A stretch of 64,000 nt of DNA from Entonaema liquescens (lineage: Eukaryota; Ascomycota; Sordariomycetes; Xylariales; Xylariaceae): assembly GCA_902805475.1 (NCBI GenBank), contig CADCSX010000006.1, forward strand, positions 248,001 through 312,000, read 5' to 3'. The position numbers and the translations under genes are program-made. Under the pieces are notes generated by a model. That model was not told the origin of the DNA. It worked only from the letters and a program-made list of their open reading frames with translations, and searched no databases. Positions 11,280 to 21,648 of the stretch are shown here, in pieces. Position 1 is the stretch's first letter; every line of letters begins with the position of its first letter.

Positions 11280-11711
11280 TACGTACTCAGCACGTGTCAA
11301 GTCACGTGAACTATAGTTTCTTTGAAATTACGTAATAGTACGTACCGATCACGTGATAGCAAAGACTCACGTGATTACCTATTTGCGATTTAAATCGTAA
11401 ATTGCTGTATAAGCAAAACTTACCTATCACGTGACCCTGAAAGTAGGTAATGTTAGGTAATCGAGGGTACGTACCCATCACATGAAGCAATCGGCCACAC
11501 GTGAGATTGACAAATACCTGATAATGGAGTACGTACTTTGACTCGTGATACCACGTGACATTACCTTACAATACGTACCTGCCACGTGATACGGCCAGTT
11601 GACTTACCTAGTAGGGTACGTACCTTATCATGTGATGGCCACCACGTAATACCATCGCACGATAGAAAGGTACGTACCTATCACGTGACTTAAGAGAGCC
11701 TAAGCCACGTG
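11280..11711. promoter_or_regulatory. Dense array of E-boxes (CACGTG) and TACGTA palindromes
   Basis: CACGTG occurs at 11291, 11303, 11350, 11368, 11428, 11498, 11552, 11583, 11682 and 11706. TACGTA occurs at 11280, 11329, 11339, 11468, 11530, 11572, 11617 and 11671, with another at 11905. In several places TACGTACC is followed by TCACGTGA or a one-base variant, starting 11 bases on (11280, 11339, 11468, 11572, 11671). CACGTG is the classical bHLH site (Cbf1, Tye7 and SREBP-like in fungi). The array lies about 800-1,230 bases upstream of the eIF5B ATG. Which protein binds, and whether eIF5B is the target, is inference. Confidence 0.8.
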
Positions 11712-11783
11712 ACTGTATGTGTGTTGTTGAAGGAGGAAAAAAAGGTCAGGTAATGGGTGAGGTGGGAGGTGCTGTATATATAA

Positions 11784-12057
11784 CCAATTAGAATGCACAG
11801 ACTAGTAGCCCCTTAGATAATAGGGCTATTTGATTGGCCGTGGCGCGTTAGATTTGAAGTCTTTTAATTGGTCTATAGTTGGAGGCGCCTACCCTTATTG
11901 GAGGTACGTACTTTGAAGGGTCCTATTTGATTGGTTATAGTTGTTTGCTGTCAGTCCTGAGACCCCATAATACGGGGCTGTGGTAGGATGCGCGCTATCT
12001 TATTGGGTAATTGATTAATCGATAAGACCGCGCTATGGATGCACGCAGTTTTATTGG
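11784..12057. promoter_or_regulatory. Cluster of CCAAT boxes, mostly in ATTGG orientation
   Basis: ATTGG on the plus strand occurs at 11833, 11867, 11897, 11930, 12002 and 12053, and one CCAAT occurs at 11784. The first four ATTGG copies are spaced 34, 30 and 33 bases apart, about three helical turns. CCAAT is bound by the HAP/NF-Y complex. The cluster is 455-730 bases upstream of the eIF5B start. Confidence 0.65.
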
Positions 12058-12373
12058 TTAACTAATTGATTTGTGGGGTAACGTCAGCTTTAATTGATCC
12101 AAGTTACTTGATTAGCTAAACGCTATTTTATCTATATTTAATCCCTTATCTTATCAGTTTTGTTGCACACTGGTCCGTGCACTTTGGATTTCCAGAGCCC
12201 CACGGGTACGATTTTAGTAAGGAAAACCTTCCTATGTTTTTAACGACTTCGTGTAACATAACAAAGTTTTCCTAACAAGCATTTTTGCAGCGGTAACCCC
12301 CACCATCTTAATTACCAAATTACCAGTCAGATTGATCAGATTGAGACGCACACATCCTCATAATCTTCACATT

Positions 12374-12413
12374 CTCTCGTACGATTTCGTTGACCGAAAC
12401 GAGAGGAAACGAG
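12374..12413 (+). promoter_or_regulatory. Stem-loop in the probable 5' leader of eIF5B
   Basis: CTCTCG (12374-12379), a 5-base bulge and TTTCG (12385-12389) pair with CGAAA (12395-12399) and CGAGAG (12400-12405) around a 5-base loop. A second ACGAGAG follows and could compete for pairing. It sits 108-139 bases before the ATG, so it may be transcribed into the leader. Confidence 0.45.
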
Positions 12414-12512
12414 AGCTTTTAAACAATCTTTAAAAATATCGGACACATATTCCGATAATTATTTATATTCCACTAATTTCAACCATCCTTATTAACCCAT
12501 ACAATCGCAAGC

Positions 12513-15500
12513 ATGCCGCCTAAGAAAAAGGGAAATAAGAAAGCCGCCGATGACTGGGAGGCAGAATTAGGCGAGTCCATAGCACCTGCTAATGGAGACG
12601 GCGCTGCTTCTGCTGATGCAGCCCCGGAGGAGAACAATGAAGAGGGAGATGCACCCGCCGGTGGTCTGATGGCCATGATGAAGAAAAACAGGGAAAAGAG
12701 AAAAAAGAAGGGTCTGTCAGAGGATTTCGTTGACGGCGGCGACGCTTCCACCACCGATCCCGTGCCTGATGTAGCAGCCAAAGCCCCCGAAGAAGCGACA
12801 ATGGAGGACGAGTTTGCATTGCCTGAAAAAAAGGGAAAGGGTGGAAAGCAAAATAAACAACAGCCTGCCAAAGCTGCGGCGGCGGATGATGAAGAGACGG
12901 GAGAAGGTGGAAGAATGTTAACCAAGGCCGAAAAGGAGAAATTAAAGAAGGAGCGAGAAAAGCAAAGGAAGAGGGAACAGGTGAGTAAATCTTCTAAAAG
13001 TTTACATGTTGAAATTATTGTCTAACCTAAGTTTCACAAGGCCGCAAAGAAAAAGACAACCACACCCGCCCCTGCCCCTAAGGCCGCCGAGCCTACGAAG
13101 CCCGCGGTAGAAGAGAAGAAAGATATCCCGGCACCGGCGCCAGCAGCCGACGCAGCTGGAGGCAAGAAGGGAAAGAAACTTCCCCCTCATCTATTAGCTC
13201 TCCAGAAACAGCAGGAAGAGTTACGGCGGCAGCGAGAAGAGGCCGAGCGCCTTGCAGTCGAAGAAAAAGCCAGGTTAGAGGCACTCGAGCGGGAAGAAAC
13301 CGAAGCGAATAAGCGGAAAGAAGAGGAGAAAGCTCGCAAGAAGCAGAAAGAGAAAGAAAAGATCGAACAGCTGAAGAAAGAAGGCAAGTTCCTTACCAAG
13401 GCCCAAAGAGAAGAGAGGCCAGGAATGAGAGAAAGCTTCAGCAGATGATCGCTGCTGGTATTAAAGTTGGTCCTTCCGAAGACGGCGAGGAGAAGAAGAA
13501 GAAGGTTGTTTATGACAAGAAGCGTAGCAAGAAGAGTGACCAAAAGGTATTTATTAAAGCTGCCACACCTGCCCCATGTCTGCACTTCATAACAGTTCCT
13601 AATCTATACTCATTAGGTGGATGAAGAGAAGGCTTTAGCTGAAGCCGCCGAGCGCGCTAGGCAGCAGGCCGAAGCTGCCGCAAAGAAAGCTGAGGAAAAG
13701 GCAGCTAAAGAGGCAGCCAAGGCTGAAGCCAAAGCTGCCAAAGAAAAGGAGGCCCAAGAGGAGGATGTTGAGGAAGACTGGGAAACCGCCGCCGCCGCTG
13801 TTGAGGAGAAGGTGAAGGATAGCTGGGATGCTGAAACAGACGAGGAAGATGAGGCATCTGCACAAGCTGGACAAGAAAAGGCGATACCTTCCCGACCCAA
13901 GCCTGGATCAGAAGACTCTGAATCCGAAGATGAGTCTTCCGAGGATGAAGCCAAGACAGCAGCACAGGCCGCGGAAGCTCAACGGAAGAAGGAAGCTGCC
14001 GAGCGACGAGAGAAGGCTCACCAAGCGGCTTTGGCTGCGAGGTCAAAGGACAATCTCCGTTCTCCTATCTGCTGTATCCTGGGACACGTCGATACAGGAA
14101 AGACGAAGCTGTTGGACAAGATTAGACAGACTAACGTCCAAGAAGGTGAAGCTGGTGGTATTACACAACAGATTGGTGCAACATATTTCCCCGTCGACGC
14201 CATCAAGCAGAAGACGGCCGTGGTTAATCCGGATGGGAAATTCGAATTCAAGGTCCCTGGTCTATTGATCATCGATACACCTGGTCACGAGTCCTTCTCT
14301 AACCTTCGATCCAGAGGTTCTTCGCTCTGTAACATCGCCATCCTGGTTGTTGACATTATGCACGGTCTTGAACCTCAGACACTCGAATCTATGAAGCTAC
14401 TGCGGGACCGAAAGACTCCTTTCATCGTCGCACTCAACAAAATCGATCGTCTATACGGCTGGAAGAAAGTCGACAACAACGGTTTCCAAGAAAGTTTGGC
14501 ACTTCAGAACAAGGGTGTCCAAAACGAATTCAAGAATCGATTGGAGCAGACGAAGGTTGCGTTCGCCGAACAGGGTTTCAATGCTGAATTGTACTACGAG
14601 AACAAGTCTATGGCCAGATACGTATCGCTAGTACCAACCTCTGCTCACACCGGCGAGGGTATTCCCGACATGCTGAAGCTCATTATCCAATTAACTCAAG
14701 AAAGGATGGTAGGATCCCTTATGTACCTGTCCGAAGTTCAGGCGACCGTTCTTGAAGTCAAGGCTATCGAAGGATTTGGTATGACCATCGATGTCATCTT
14801 ATCCAACGGTATCCTTCGAGAAGGTGATCGGATAGTAGTATGTGGTGTGGAGGGCGCCATTACTACCAATATTCGTGCACTGTTGACGCCGGCTATCATG
14901 AAAGAATTGCGCGTTAAGTCCCAATATGTGCATAACAAGGAAGTTAAGGCGGCAATGGGTGTAAAGATTAGTGCACCGGGTCTTGAGGGCGCCATTGCTG
15001 GTTCGCGACTACTTGTAGTTGGCCCTGACGATGACGAGGAAGATCTTGAAGAGGAAGTCGAATCTGACCTTAACAAACTGTTTAGCCGTGTTGCTACCAC
15101 TGGCCGCGGTGTCAGTGTGCAAGCTTCGACTTTAGGTTCCCTTGAAGCTTTACTAGATTTCTTAAAAGACTGCAAGATTCCAGTGGCAAATGTTGGAATC
15201 GGTCCTGTCTTCAAACGAGATGTCGTTCAATGCGCAACTATGCTTGAGAAGAGCCCGGATTATGCCGTTATGCTTTGCTTCGACGTGAAGATTGACAAGG
15301 AGGCGCAGGCATACGCAGATGAGAACGGTATCAAGGTTTTCACTGCCGATATCATCTATCACCTCTTCGACGCTTTCACCAAGCACATGGACGAGCAACT
15401 AGAGAAGAAAAAAGAAGAATCCAAGATGTTGGCAGTTTTTCCCTGTGTCCTCAACACTGTGGCTGTCTTTAACAAGACAGGCCCTATCGTCATCGGTGTT

Positions 15501-15900
15501 GATGTAGTGGATGGTAACCTCAAGGTCAATACTCCGATTGCTGCCGTGAAGCAGAATCCTACAACTGGTGCCAAGGAGGTCATCAGTCTGGGCAGAGTGT
15601 GAGTAGCATCATGATACAGTACAGTTCTCGTTTATCTAACTAACAACTTTATAGGACTTCAATCGAAAGAGACCACAAGCAAATACCGGTTTGTAAGAAG
15701 GGTCAACCTTCAGTAGCCGTGAAGATTGAAATGGGGGTCACCAGCCCACATACGGCCGACAACTTGAAGAGAAAGATGTCCTTTACAGTTTGATATCTCG
15801 AGCCAGCATTGACACCCTCAAGGAGTTCTACCGCAAGGAAGTGTCAAACGAAGAATGGCAACTCATCATCAAGCTCAAGCCTCTGTTCGATATCAACTAG
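12513..15900 (+). CDS. FUN12: Translation initiation factor eIF5B (cytosolic IF2 GTPase), with two single-base breaks
   Basis: eIF5B promotes 60S subunit joining and is a translational GTPase. Exons are 12513-12980, 13041-13546, 13617-15598 and 15655-15900, with donors GTGAGT, GTATTT and GTGAGT. The N-terminus is Lys-rich (MPPKKKGNKKAADDWEAE), followed by a charged KEE-rich region. The GTPase domain has G1 GHVDTGKT (about residues 481-488), G3 DTPGHE and G4 NKID. The C-terminal SIERDHKQIPVCKKGQPSVA and EEWQLIIKLKPLFDIN are family hallmarks. Two breaks occur. At 13414-13417 one A is missing (REEKARNERKLQQM is restored by adding it). At the G run 15733-15737 one G is missing (MGGHQPTYGRQLEEKDVLY is restored). 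The conceptual length is 1,067 residues. An intact copy must exist for normal growth, which favours sequence error. The start is the first ATG and has a good AAGCATG context. Confidence 0.93.
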
Positions 15901-16916
15901 ATCGTGTGAGGTGTTGTTCAATAGGAGAGGTCAAGACCGAGACGCTTAGTATGCATTTAGGACAGCTCATGAACAGATGGGAGCGTAGCATTTTCTCTGC
16001 TTGTATTTTTTGAAGTCGATGCCAACGAGGCTAAAAAGGTGGTACGGTACGTGAACTGGGTTCTCAAGCATTCTAGAACGAAGCACGATGGCTTGATGAT
16101 TCGAGCTCTCTCGTCTCATATGCAGTGTAGATATTAGGGAAAATTTGCCTAGAGCATTTAAGAATGCTCGTATGCTTTCATTAAGTAGTGACTATTATGA
16201 CGCTATTGTACCTTTAGTAAGTGCTATAAAGAGTACTACACAGATCGCCTAACAATGTTTTATTAGCCTTAACACCCAATCTATAGGAAGTATATAGGCA
16301 GCCATCTGCTTTTTTCTTGTGCGGCGCATGGATGAGCTTCATGTACTCATCGCTTATGGTGTTTGCCTTAGCATAGGTAACTCAAACCAAGATACCTAAC
16401 TAGGTACGTCTTGGCCTTACTGATTCTAAGTACTACGTGGCACGCATCATACTTCAAACATAACAGGTGTGTCGTACAACAACTTGACGACTTCATTCGA
16501 AGGTAATTTCTTAAGACCTGCTCGCGAAGCTGGTAGCACACCTCGTAGTATAAAATATCAAACCCGTTCTTCGTGGCAAACAAACATGAAGCTCAGTCCT
16601 ACGTTTCTAACACAATACAAGTTCAACAGAGGCTCACGACGCGCTCACTTTCGCTTAGAACACAGAAGACTAAGGGAGTTGGCAGAGTACACGAAACGAG
16701 ACGAGATATTTGATGGGCAATTGATATTTTATTCCAAAATATTCTACCGTAAAAATGCAAACTTTTATGTACTCCAAAGATGCATTGAGAAACAGGTACA
16801 GCAGCCGTTCAAGTCATTAATTCTATAAGTTCCTTCGCTAGAGCCAGGAGGTGACGAAAGGGACAAGGAGGCGTTTCCGCTTATGTCTGCGGAGAAGATA
16901 GATCTTCTCGTCAGAC
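15901..16916. other. Intergenic between convergent genes
   Basis: About 1 kb lies between the eIF5B stop and the BYS1-type gene stop. A 119-codon open frame at 16469-16828 has no recognisable domain and an unconvincing composition, so it is not called. No repeats or RNA genes are evident. Confidence 0.5.
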
Positions 16917-17512
16917 TTAAGCGCAGAGGTCGGCCTCAAGGTCCACGGGCTGGGGGCAGCCGTGGATGATCTTGTGGGCGGGGCTGCTGTAGCAGCCGGC
17001 GTTGCCGGGAGCGCAGTCGAAGACCTCGCAGCCCTCACCGGGGGTGAGGATGTTGTGCTTGTCGGCGAAGGGGTTGCCCCATTCACTGAGAGTAGGTTAG
17101 TACATGATTGGACGTGAGTGGGCTCTGCTTGGGGTTAGGGTGACTTACTTGCTGAACTCGTAGTAGGCCTGGTCGGGGTTGGAGCTGAAAGAGTAGCCGA
17201 AGAAGAGAGGGCTAGAGAGGGTCTTGGTGGTGGCGATCTTGACAGTCTATGTAGATGGTTTGGTTAGCTCGGATTCGTTCTGATAAGATACGCTTCATAG
17301 ATCCGTAATGGGAAACTGACCGAGCCGGAGGGACGGAAGTCCTCGGAGAAAGACTCGCCAGGCTTGACGGTGGTCAAGGGGCCAGCGGCGCCACCGTCGT
17401 AGGGGTACGACTGGACGAAGACGGTCGTAGCGCAGTTATTCTTGACGATGGCCTTGCCGGCAGAGACGGAGGCGACGAGGGCAGCACCCATGACGGTAGC
17501 GGAGAACTTCAT
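16917..17512 (-). CDS. Secreted BYS1-family (yeast-phase-specific-like) protein
   Basis: A small secreted protein of 152 residues in three exons: 17512-17321, 17246-17149 and 17085-16917. The N-terminus MKFSATVMGAALVASVSA is a clear signal peptide. The mature part starts GKAIVKNNCATTVFVQSYPY, then has TVKPGESFSEDFRPSGS, TVKIATTKTLSSPLFFGYSF, a tail with Cys pairs (GEGCEVFDCAPGNAGCYSS) and ends HGCPQPVDLEADLCA. This matches the BYS1 family known from Blastomyces and many ascomycetes, whose function is not established; the fold is thaumatin-like. Introns use GTCAGT and GTAAGT donors. The gene is GC-rich relative to its flanks, as expected for a highly expressed secreted protein. A TATATAAG on the minus strand (17663-17656) lies about 145 bases upstream. 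Confidence 0.85.
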
Positions 17513-17655
17513 GTTGGCGGTTTTGGGGTTAAGAGTAAAAAATTACTGATTAAGATTATAGAAGTTTGTTCGTTGGAAATTTAGATATTATCGTGATAGG
17601 CGTGCTGGTGATGAGACAAGAAAAAGAATTGTAGATCAACGGACGAGGAAGCTAA

Positions 17656-17663
17656 CTTATATA
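17656..17663 (-). promoter_or_regulatory. Probable TATA box of the BYS1-type gene
   Basis: TATATAAG on the minus strand, about 145 bases before the start codon, is a good TATA match at a plausible distance for a leader of about 100 bases. Confidence 0.45.
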
Positions 17664-20600
17664 TGTCTTTGCCTCACAACGTGACGCCTAAATGTACCGG
17701 TTAATGGCTTCGCCCACGGTCGTCGCCGTCATGGCCGTCATCAGGGTGCTGCGCTGCTGCTCCATAGCAAATACGAATGCCAATTCTCGTATTACGTTGA
17801 CACGAGGTCGGGGTCATGATCTTAGATCCAATCAATAACCGGGTTTGCGTCTGGGGTCCCGTCCCCGCAAAAAAAAGATGAGAGGCCCGAGCCGGTTCCG
17901 GCTGATATGCCGAATTCGCCTTGTGAGGACTTTGCTGCTGGCTGCTGGTTTGTTTGTACCTGCGTCTACGAAGATGGTATCATGATGCGACGGGATGAGA
18001 GAGTAAGAATTCTTTGTGGTATGAAATAGTTACCTAAATAAGTTATAAAGTCATCTAAGACAGGATCACAGATATGGTATTATGGTATTAGTGATGACGA
18101 TAATATTATTATTTCTCTATAAGGTCTCTTTGTTCGAAGTATCTCGGTAGTCCCGGTAAGCCCAATTTTGCATAAAACTGACCATCTCGATAGAGCTCGA
18201 CTGGTACAAGAAACCGTTCCATTATCTGAACACCATCCACCAATCAGTTATCCGCGTAACCACAGCTGCAGCCTCACCGCTTATCACGCCGATACAGCTG
18301 AGAGATCTATTATGCAAAGATGTCTTGGCGGAAGGGGAGAGAATACGGGAAACTGGGGCTTAGTGTGGACGCTACTGCTTGACACTCTGTCGGCATTGAT
18401 GCTGAACTAGCTTATTTCGATGGAAGGTTACATCAGTTTCATGAGGGGATTTTCTAGAAGGTAAACTGAGTTATGGAGTCTTCATAAACAATCGAGATCA
18501 TGGTCCTTGATTCTTAGTTGTACCTAGGCAGACACCTATGACGATAGGAAACATTGTTTGATTTTTTAGTTCTTGAAGAACACAAACTAAACATAAAGTA
18601 ACTAATACTAAAAGACTCGACAAATCTGACGAGTGATGCGGCTTGTAAGAGGGCCCACGCAATTAGAAGACAGCTTGGCCGAGATCCGACGTTCCATTCC
18701 GTTGTTCAATATTGCCGAGACTAGTGTAGGTAAAGACAACAAACCACTCGATCCACTGGAGCTTGTTCCGTCCCTGATTTTTTTGGTCTTCCAATACGAC
18801 ATATAGTTGTCGCATATTTTTTTTTTTTTTTTTTTTTTTTGTTGTCACCGCTAATTCCACCAAGATAAAAACGAGAGGCTCGGAATGCTTTGTTATGCGA
18901 ACATCGTACGGAGAAAGTCTTTTTCATGCTAGCGGCTTCATGATTTACCAGGGTCGTCGAAGCTCCACTTCTCAAGTCCGATTCTTGTTGTTGTCATCGT
19001 TGCTGTTGTACCTATGTTGGGCAACTCAACTTGAAAGGTTGAAAAGTCAGTTTCGCGGTGAGTGTAAACTTCAGCATGTGTCACGAAGGTAGGATATTTG
19101 GTTGTTACAATATCCAATGCAGAGCAGGTTTATGGATTGAAGTTAGGATGACTCGAACCAGTGAGAAGTCGTCCCTTGAACTCTTCACTGGCAAAATTTG
19201 CGGCACGGACGGGAACCAAGAACCCATCGCCCAGGATCACCGAGGTATTTATCCAGAAATAATAACAACAGGTATGTTTATGATATTTTCTACTGTTGTG
19301 AGAGAATATAAACAAGTCAGGCACTGTTTGAAGGGACATGTTGACACATGAACGCTCTAGGGAGTATTAAACAACGTACTTTGCTACTCATTGAGTGGAT
19401 CGATAAGTAGTGTACTAGTAAATCTTTAAAAGGCTATTAGAGACGGGATTAAAAAGTTTCGTATTCCGAAGATAGGTCGAGAACCCGAAATGTCTCGAAT
19501 AAAACTCACCAACTCCGGTGCATAATGTCGAAATGAGTGGTCAAGGGACTACTTTTGGTACATGATGTCTTGGCGAAGAATGTATATATAATAAAGACCC
19601 CCTCCTATTCATACAGTTGATAGACTAAGTCAATATGCAAGTACAGCTCATATGCCGTATCTTTCAGCACATAACAGTAAAGCCCCGTCGTCATGCCGAA
19701 AGATTACTAAATAGGCTAAGTATCATACGTATAATTAGGTACCTACCTGGTATAATAGTTGAGCGTAGTAATAGAAAAAAGAATGGACATGAAAAATGGA
19801 AAACAAGCGGTTTATGGAACTTATTATCTATATCCTAGGATCCCTTGCTGTGTGATGCTTAGGTCAAATGCAACATATTAATTGTTCAAAGTTTACGGAT
19901 GATAAATTATATTTTAACTTGAGGGGATTGCAAACTCCTGGCTCACTGGCTCTTCTCGAAAATCAAATGATGACTGATGATAATGTAGTATGTGCAATAC
20001 CTAACGTATTGGAATAAATCGGGTGACCTTTGGGTAAGAATGATGGGGATAGTTCTAAAATGCCAATTTATAGGACTTGCTCGCATTCTTCACCTATTAT
20101 AGCAAGCCGGAACCGAACATCTTAGTAAATCAATATTATCACAACATTGTATCTACCTAGTATCAACACTAGGAGAAGCAACGCTGATGCAGCGAGTGGC
20201 TTTCCCGTAAATACACAAGTATATTAATAATAATCGATATAGTTCATATCCCGTATGGACCGTAATAAAGATCTACGAGCATAACCTCCAACGAGTCATT
20301 ATGTACCTATTTAATAACGATTCTTTACATTGATTGATTAAATTTTTAAAGAGCTCGATCCAGAATACATAGGTAAGTAGATAATAATAAAAATCTAATT
20401 AAATGTGTAAGTAGTCAATGCTTCAAATACCTAGATTTGTACGTAGTGGCCTGTTAAGAAATATGTTCGTAAATGGATAACTTGCTTTAATTGTAAAAAG
20501 TAGCTTCTATAATATAATCTACTTGATTAGTTCTAAACCTATTTCAATTTCGTATAAAGTACCTACCTATACACGTAATTACCTAAAATATCTAATTCAT

Positions 20601-20851
20601 GAAGTTTAAAACTCAAGAGCCTCAGTGCCTGCTACTAGGTAGAATAGGATTGAGATAACACTCCCGACTTCACGGCCAACTTCAAAATTTTCGAAGGAAG
20701 TCAGTTAATGAATTACTACCAAGCGTACAGCGGCAAATCCTAACAAATACGTTTTACAACTGATGCATCCATTGAATAGATCAATATATTAAGCCTTACC
20801 TAGTTGATTTTTAGTATTAGCCCTCTGAGAGTTTCTAGAATAATTTGGATT
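17664..20851. other. AT-rich gene desert, left part
   Basis: No supportable gene lies in this stretch. Open frames are short and lack domains. Beyond about 19.4 kb the base composition becomes strongly AT-rich with frequent stops. A 24-base T run lies at 18817-18840. This could be decayed repeat DNA, but I cannot recognise a parent element. Confidence 0.55.
18817..18840. repeat. Poly-T tract of 24 bases
   Basis: An uninterrupted T run. Similar runs occur at 32633-32651 and 55524-55543, always T on the plus strand. They may be nucleosome-excluding tracts or remnants of retroposed tails. Confidence 0.85.
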
Positions 20852-21648
20852 GAGTGATGCTATTTCAAGATTACCTTGCCGGGCCTACAATGCAGATTAC
20901 CCCACCAAACACTTGTAAGTGACTGGCAACTAGAATTATTAGTAAAATGACATGGCTCCACAACCCTCTTAAATCTCACGATGTAAACAATGAAAAGTAA
21001 ACATTACCAAAACGCTACGTTTTTATCTTCTCATACTTAAGGAGGGATAAAGGTAAATGCTATAAGTGACGTCAGAGTTCGTTTTAGGCCTGTATTTGTA
21101 TGGAAAATTGGCTATATTTGGATATTTAACGTCGTTAATAGCATGCGTGGCACGTCACTCAATGAAATCTTGCTTAATTTACACAATATATTTACGAAAA
21201 TAATACCATTAGACGCGCTTGGTTGCGCCGATTAGATCTATGTAAATAGCTTCTATTAAAAGTGTTGGTATTGTGAGAAAATAATGTAAAAGTATCACTA
21301 TTTACAGATTACTAGCCCCTATTTGAAGATTACCAGCGCTTATTTGTAGATTACTACCTCTTAGTTACAGATTACTTCTAAAATAGCTTTACGAAATACG
21401 GTCGCATTCTTTTAAAATTAGTATCAATCAATTAGTTAAGATCTAAGCAATGGAAATATCTCAAAATAGACGTAAATATCTATTGTTGTGGTTGGGAAAT
21501 ATTAAATTTAATTTAAGGTGATAAGGTAGAATTATAAAGTTGTCAGTTTACGATAATATTTGTACGCAACTGCTGGCAGTTGTAATTCCAAGTAATCTGC
21601 ATTGTAGGTCCGGCAAGGTAATCTTGAAATAGCATCACTCTTTGGATT
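20844..21648. mobile_element. MITE-like non-autonomous DNA transposon, 789 bases, with 49-base TIRs and an 8-base target duplication
   Basis: The element runs from 20852 to 21640. The left TIR (20852-20900) and right TIR (21592-21640, inverted) match at 48 of 49 positions and start GAGTGATGCTATTTCAAG. The perfect direct repeat TTTGGATT flanks both ends (20844-20851 and 21641-21648). The interior is AT-rich and has no transposase frame, so it depends on an enzyme encoded elsewhere. An 8-base duplication fits hAT, P or Merlin superfamilies; the TIR start is not a textbook hAT sequence, so the family is left open. The near-identical TIRs suggest a fairly recent insertion. Confidence 0.92.
21306..21386. 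repeat. Four 21-base tandem repeats inside the MITE
   Basis: AGATTAC starts at 21306, 21327, 21348 and 21369, exactly 21 bases apart; the consensus is about AGATTACTAGCSCTTATTTG. Each TIR also contains AGATTAC twice (left: 20868 and 20894). These may be transposase-binding sites. Confidence 0.85.

Noticed and set aside
16469..16828. 119-codon open frame between eIF5B and the BYS1-type gene
   Set aside because: Basic, low-quality composition with no domain resemblance; it lies in a convergent 3' region and is probably chance.
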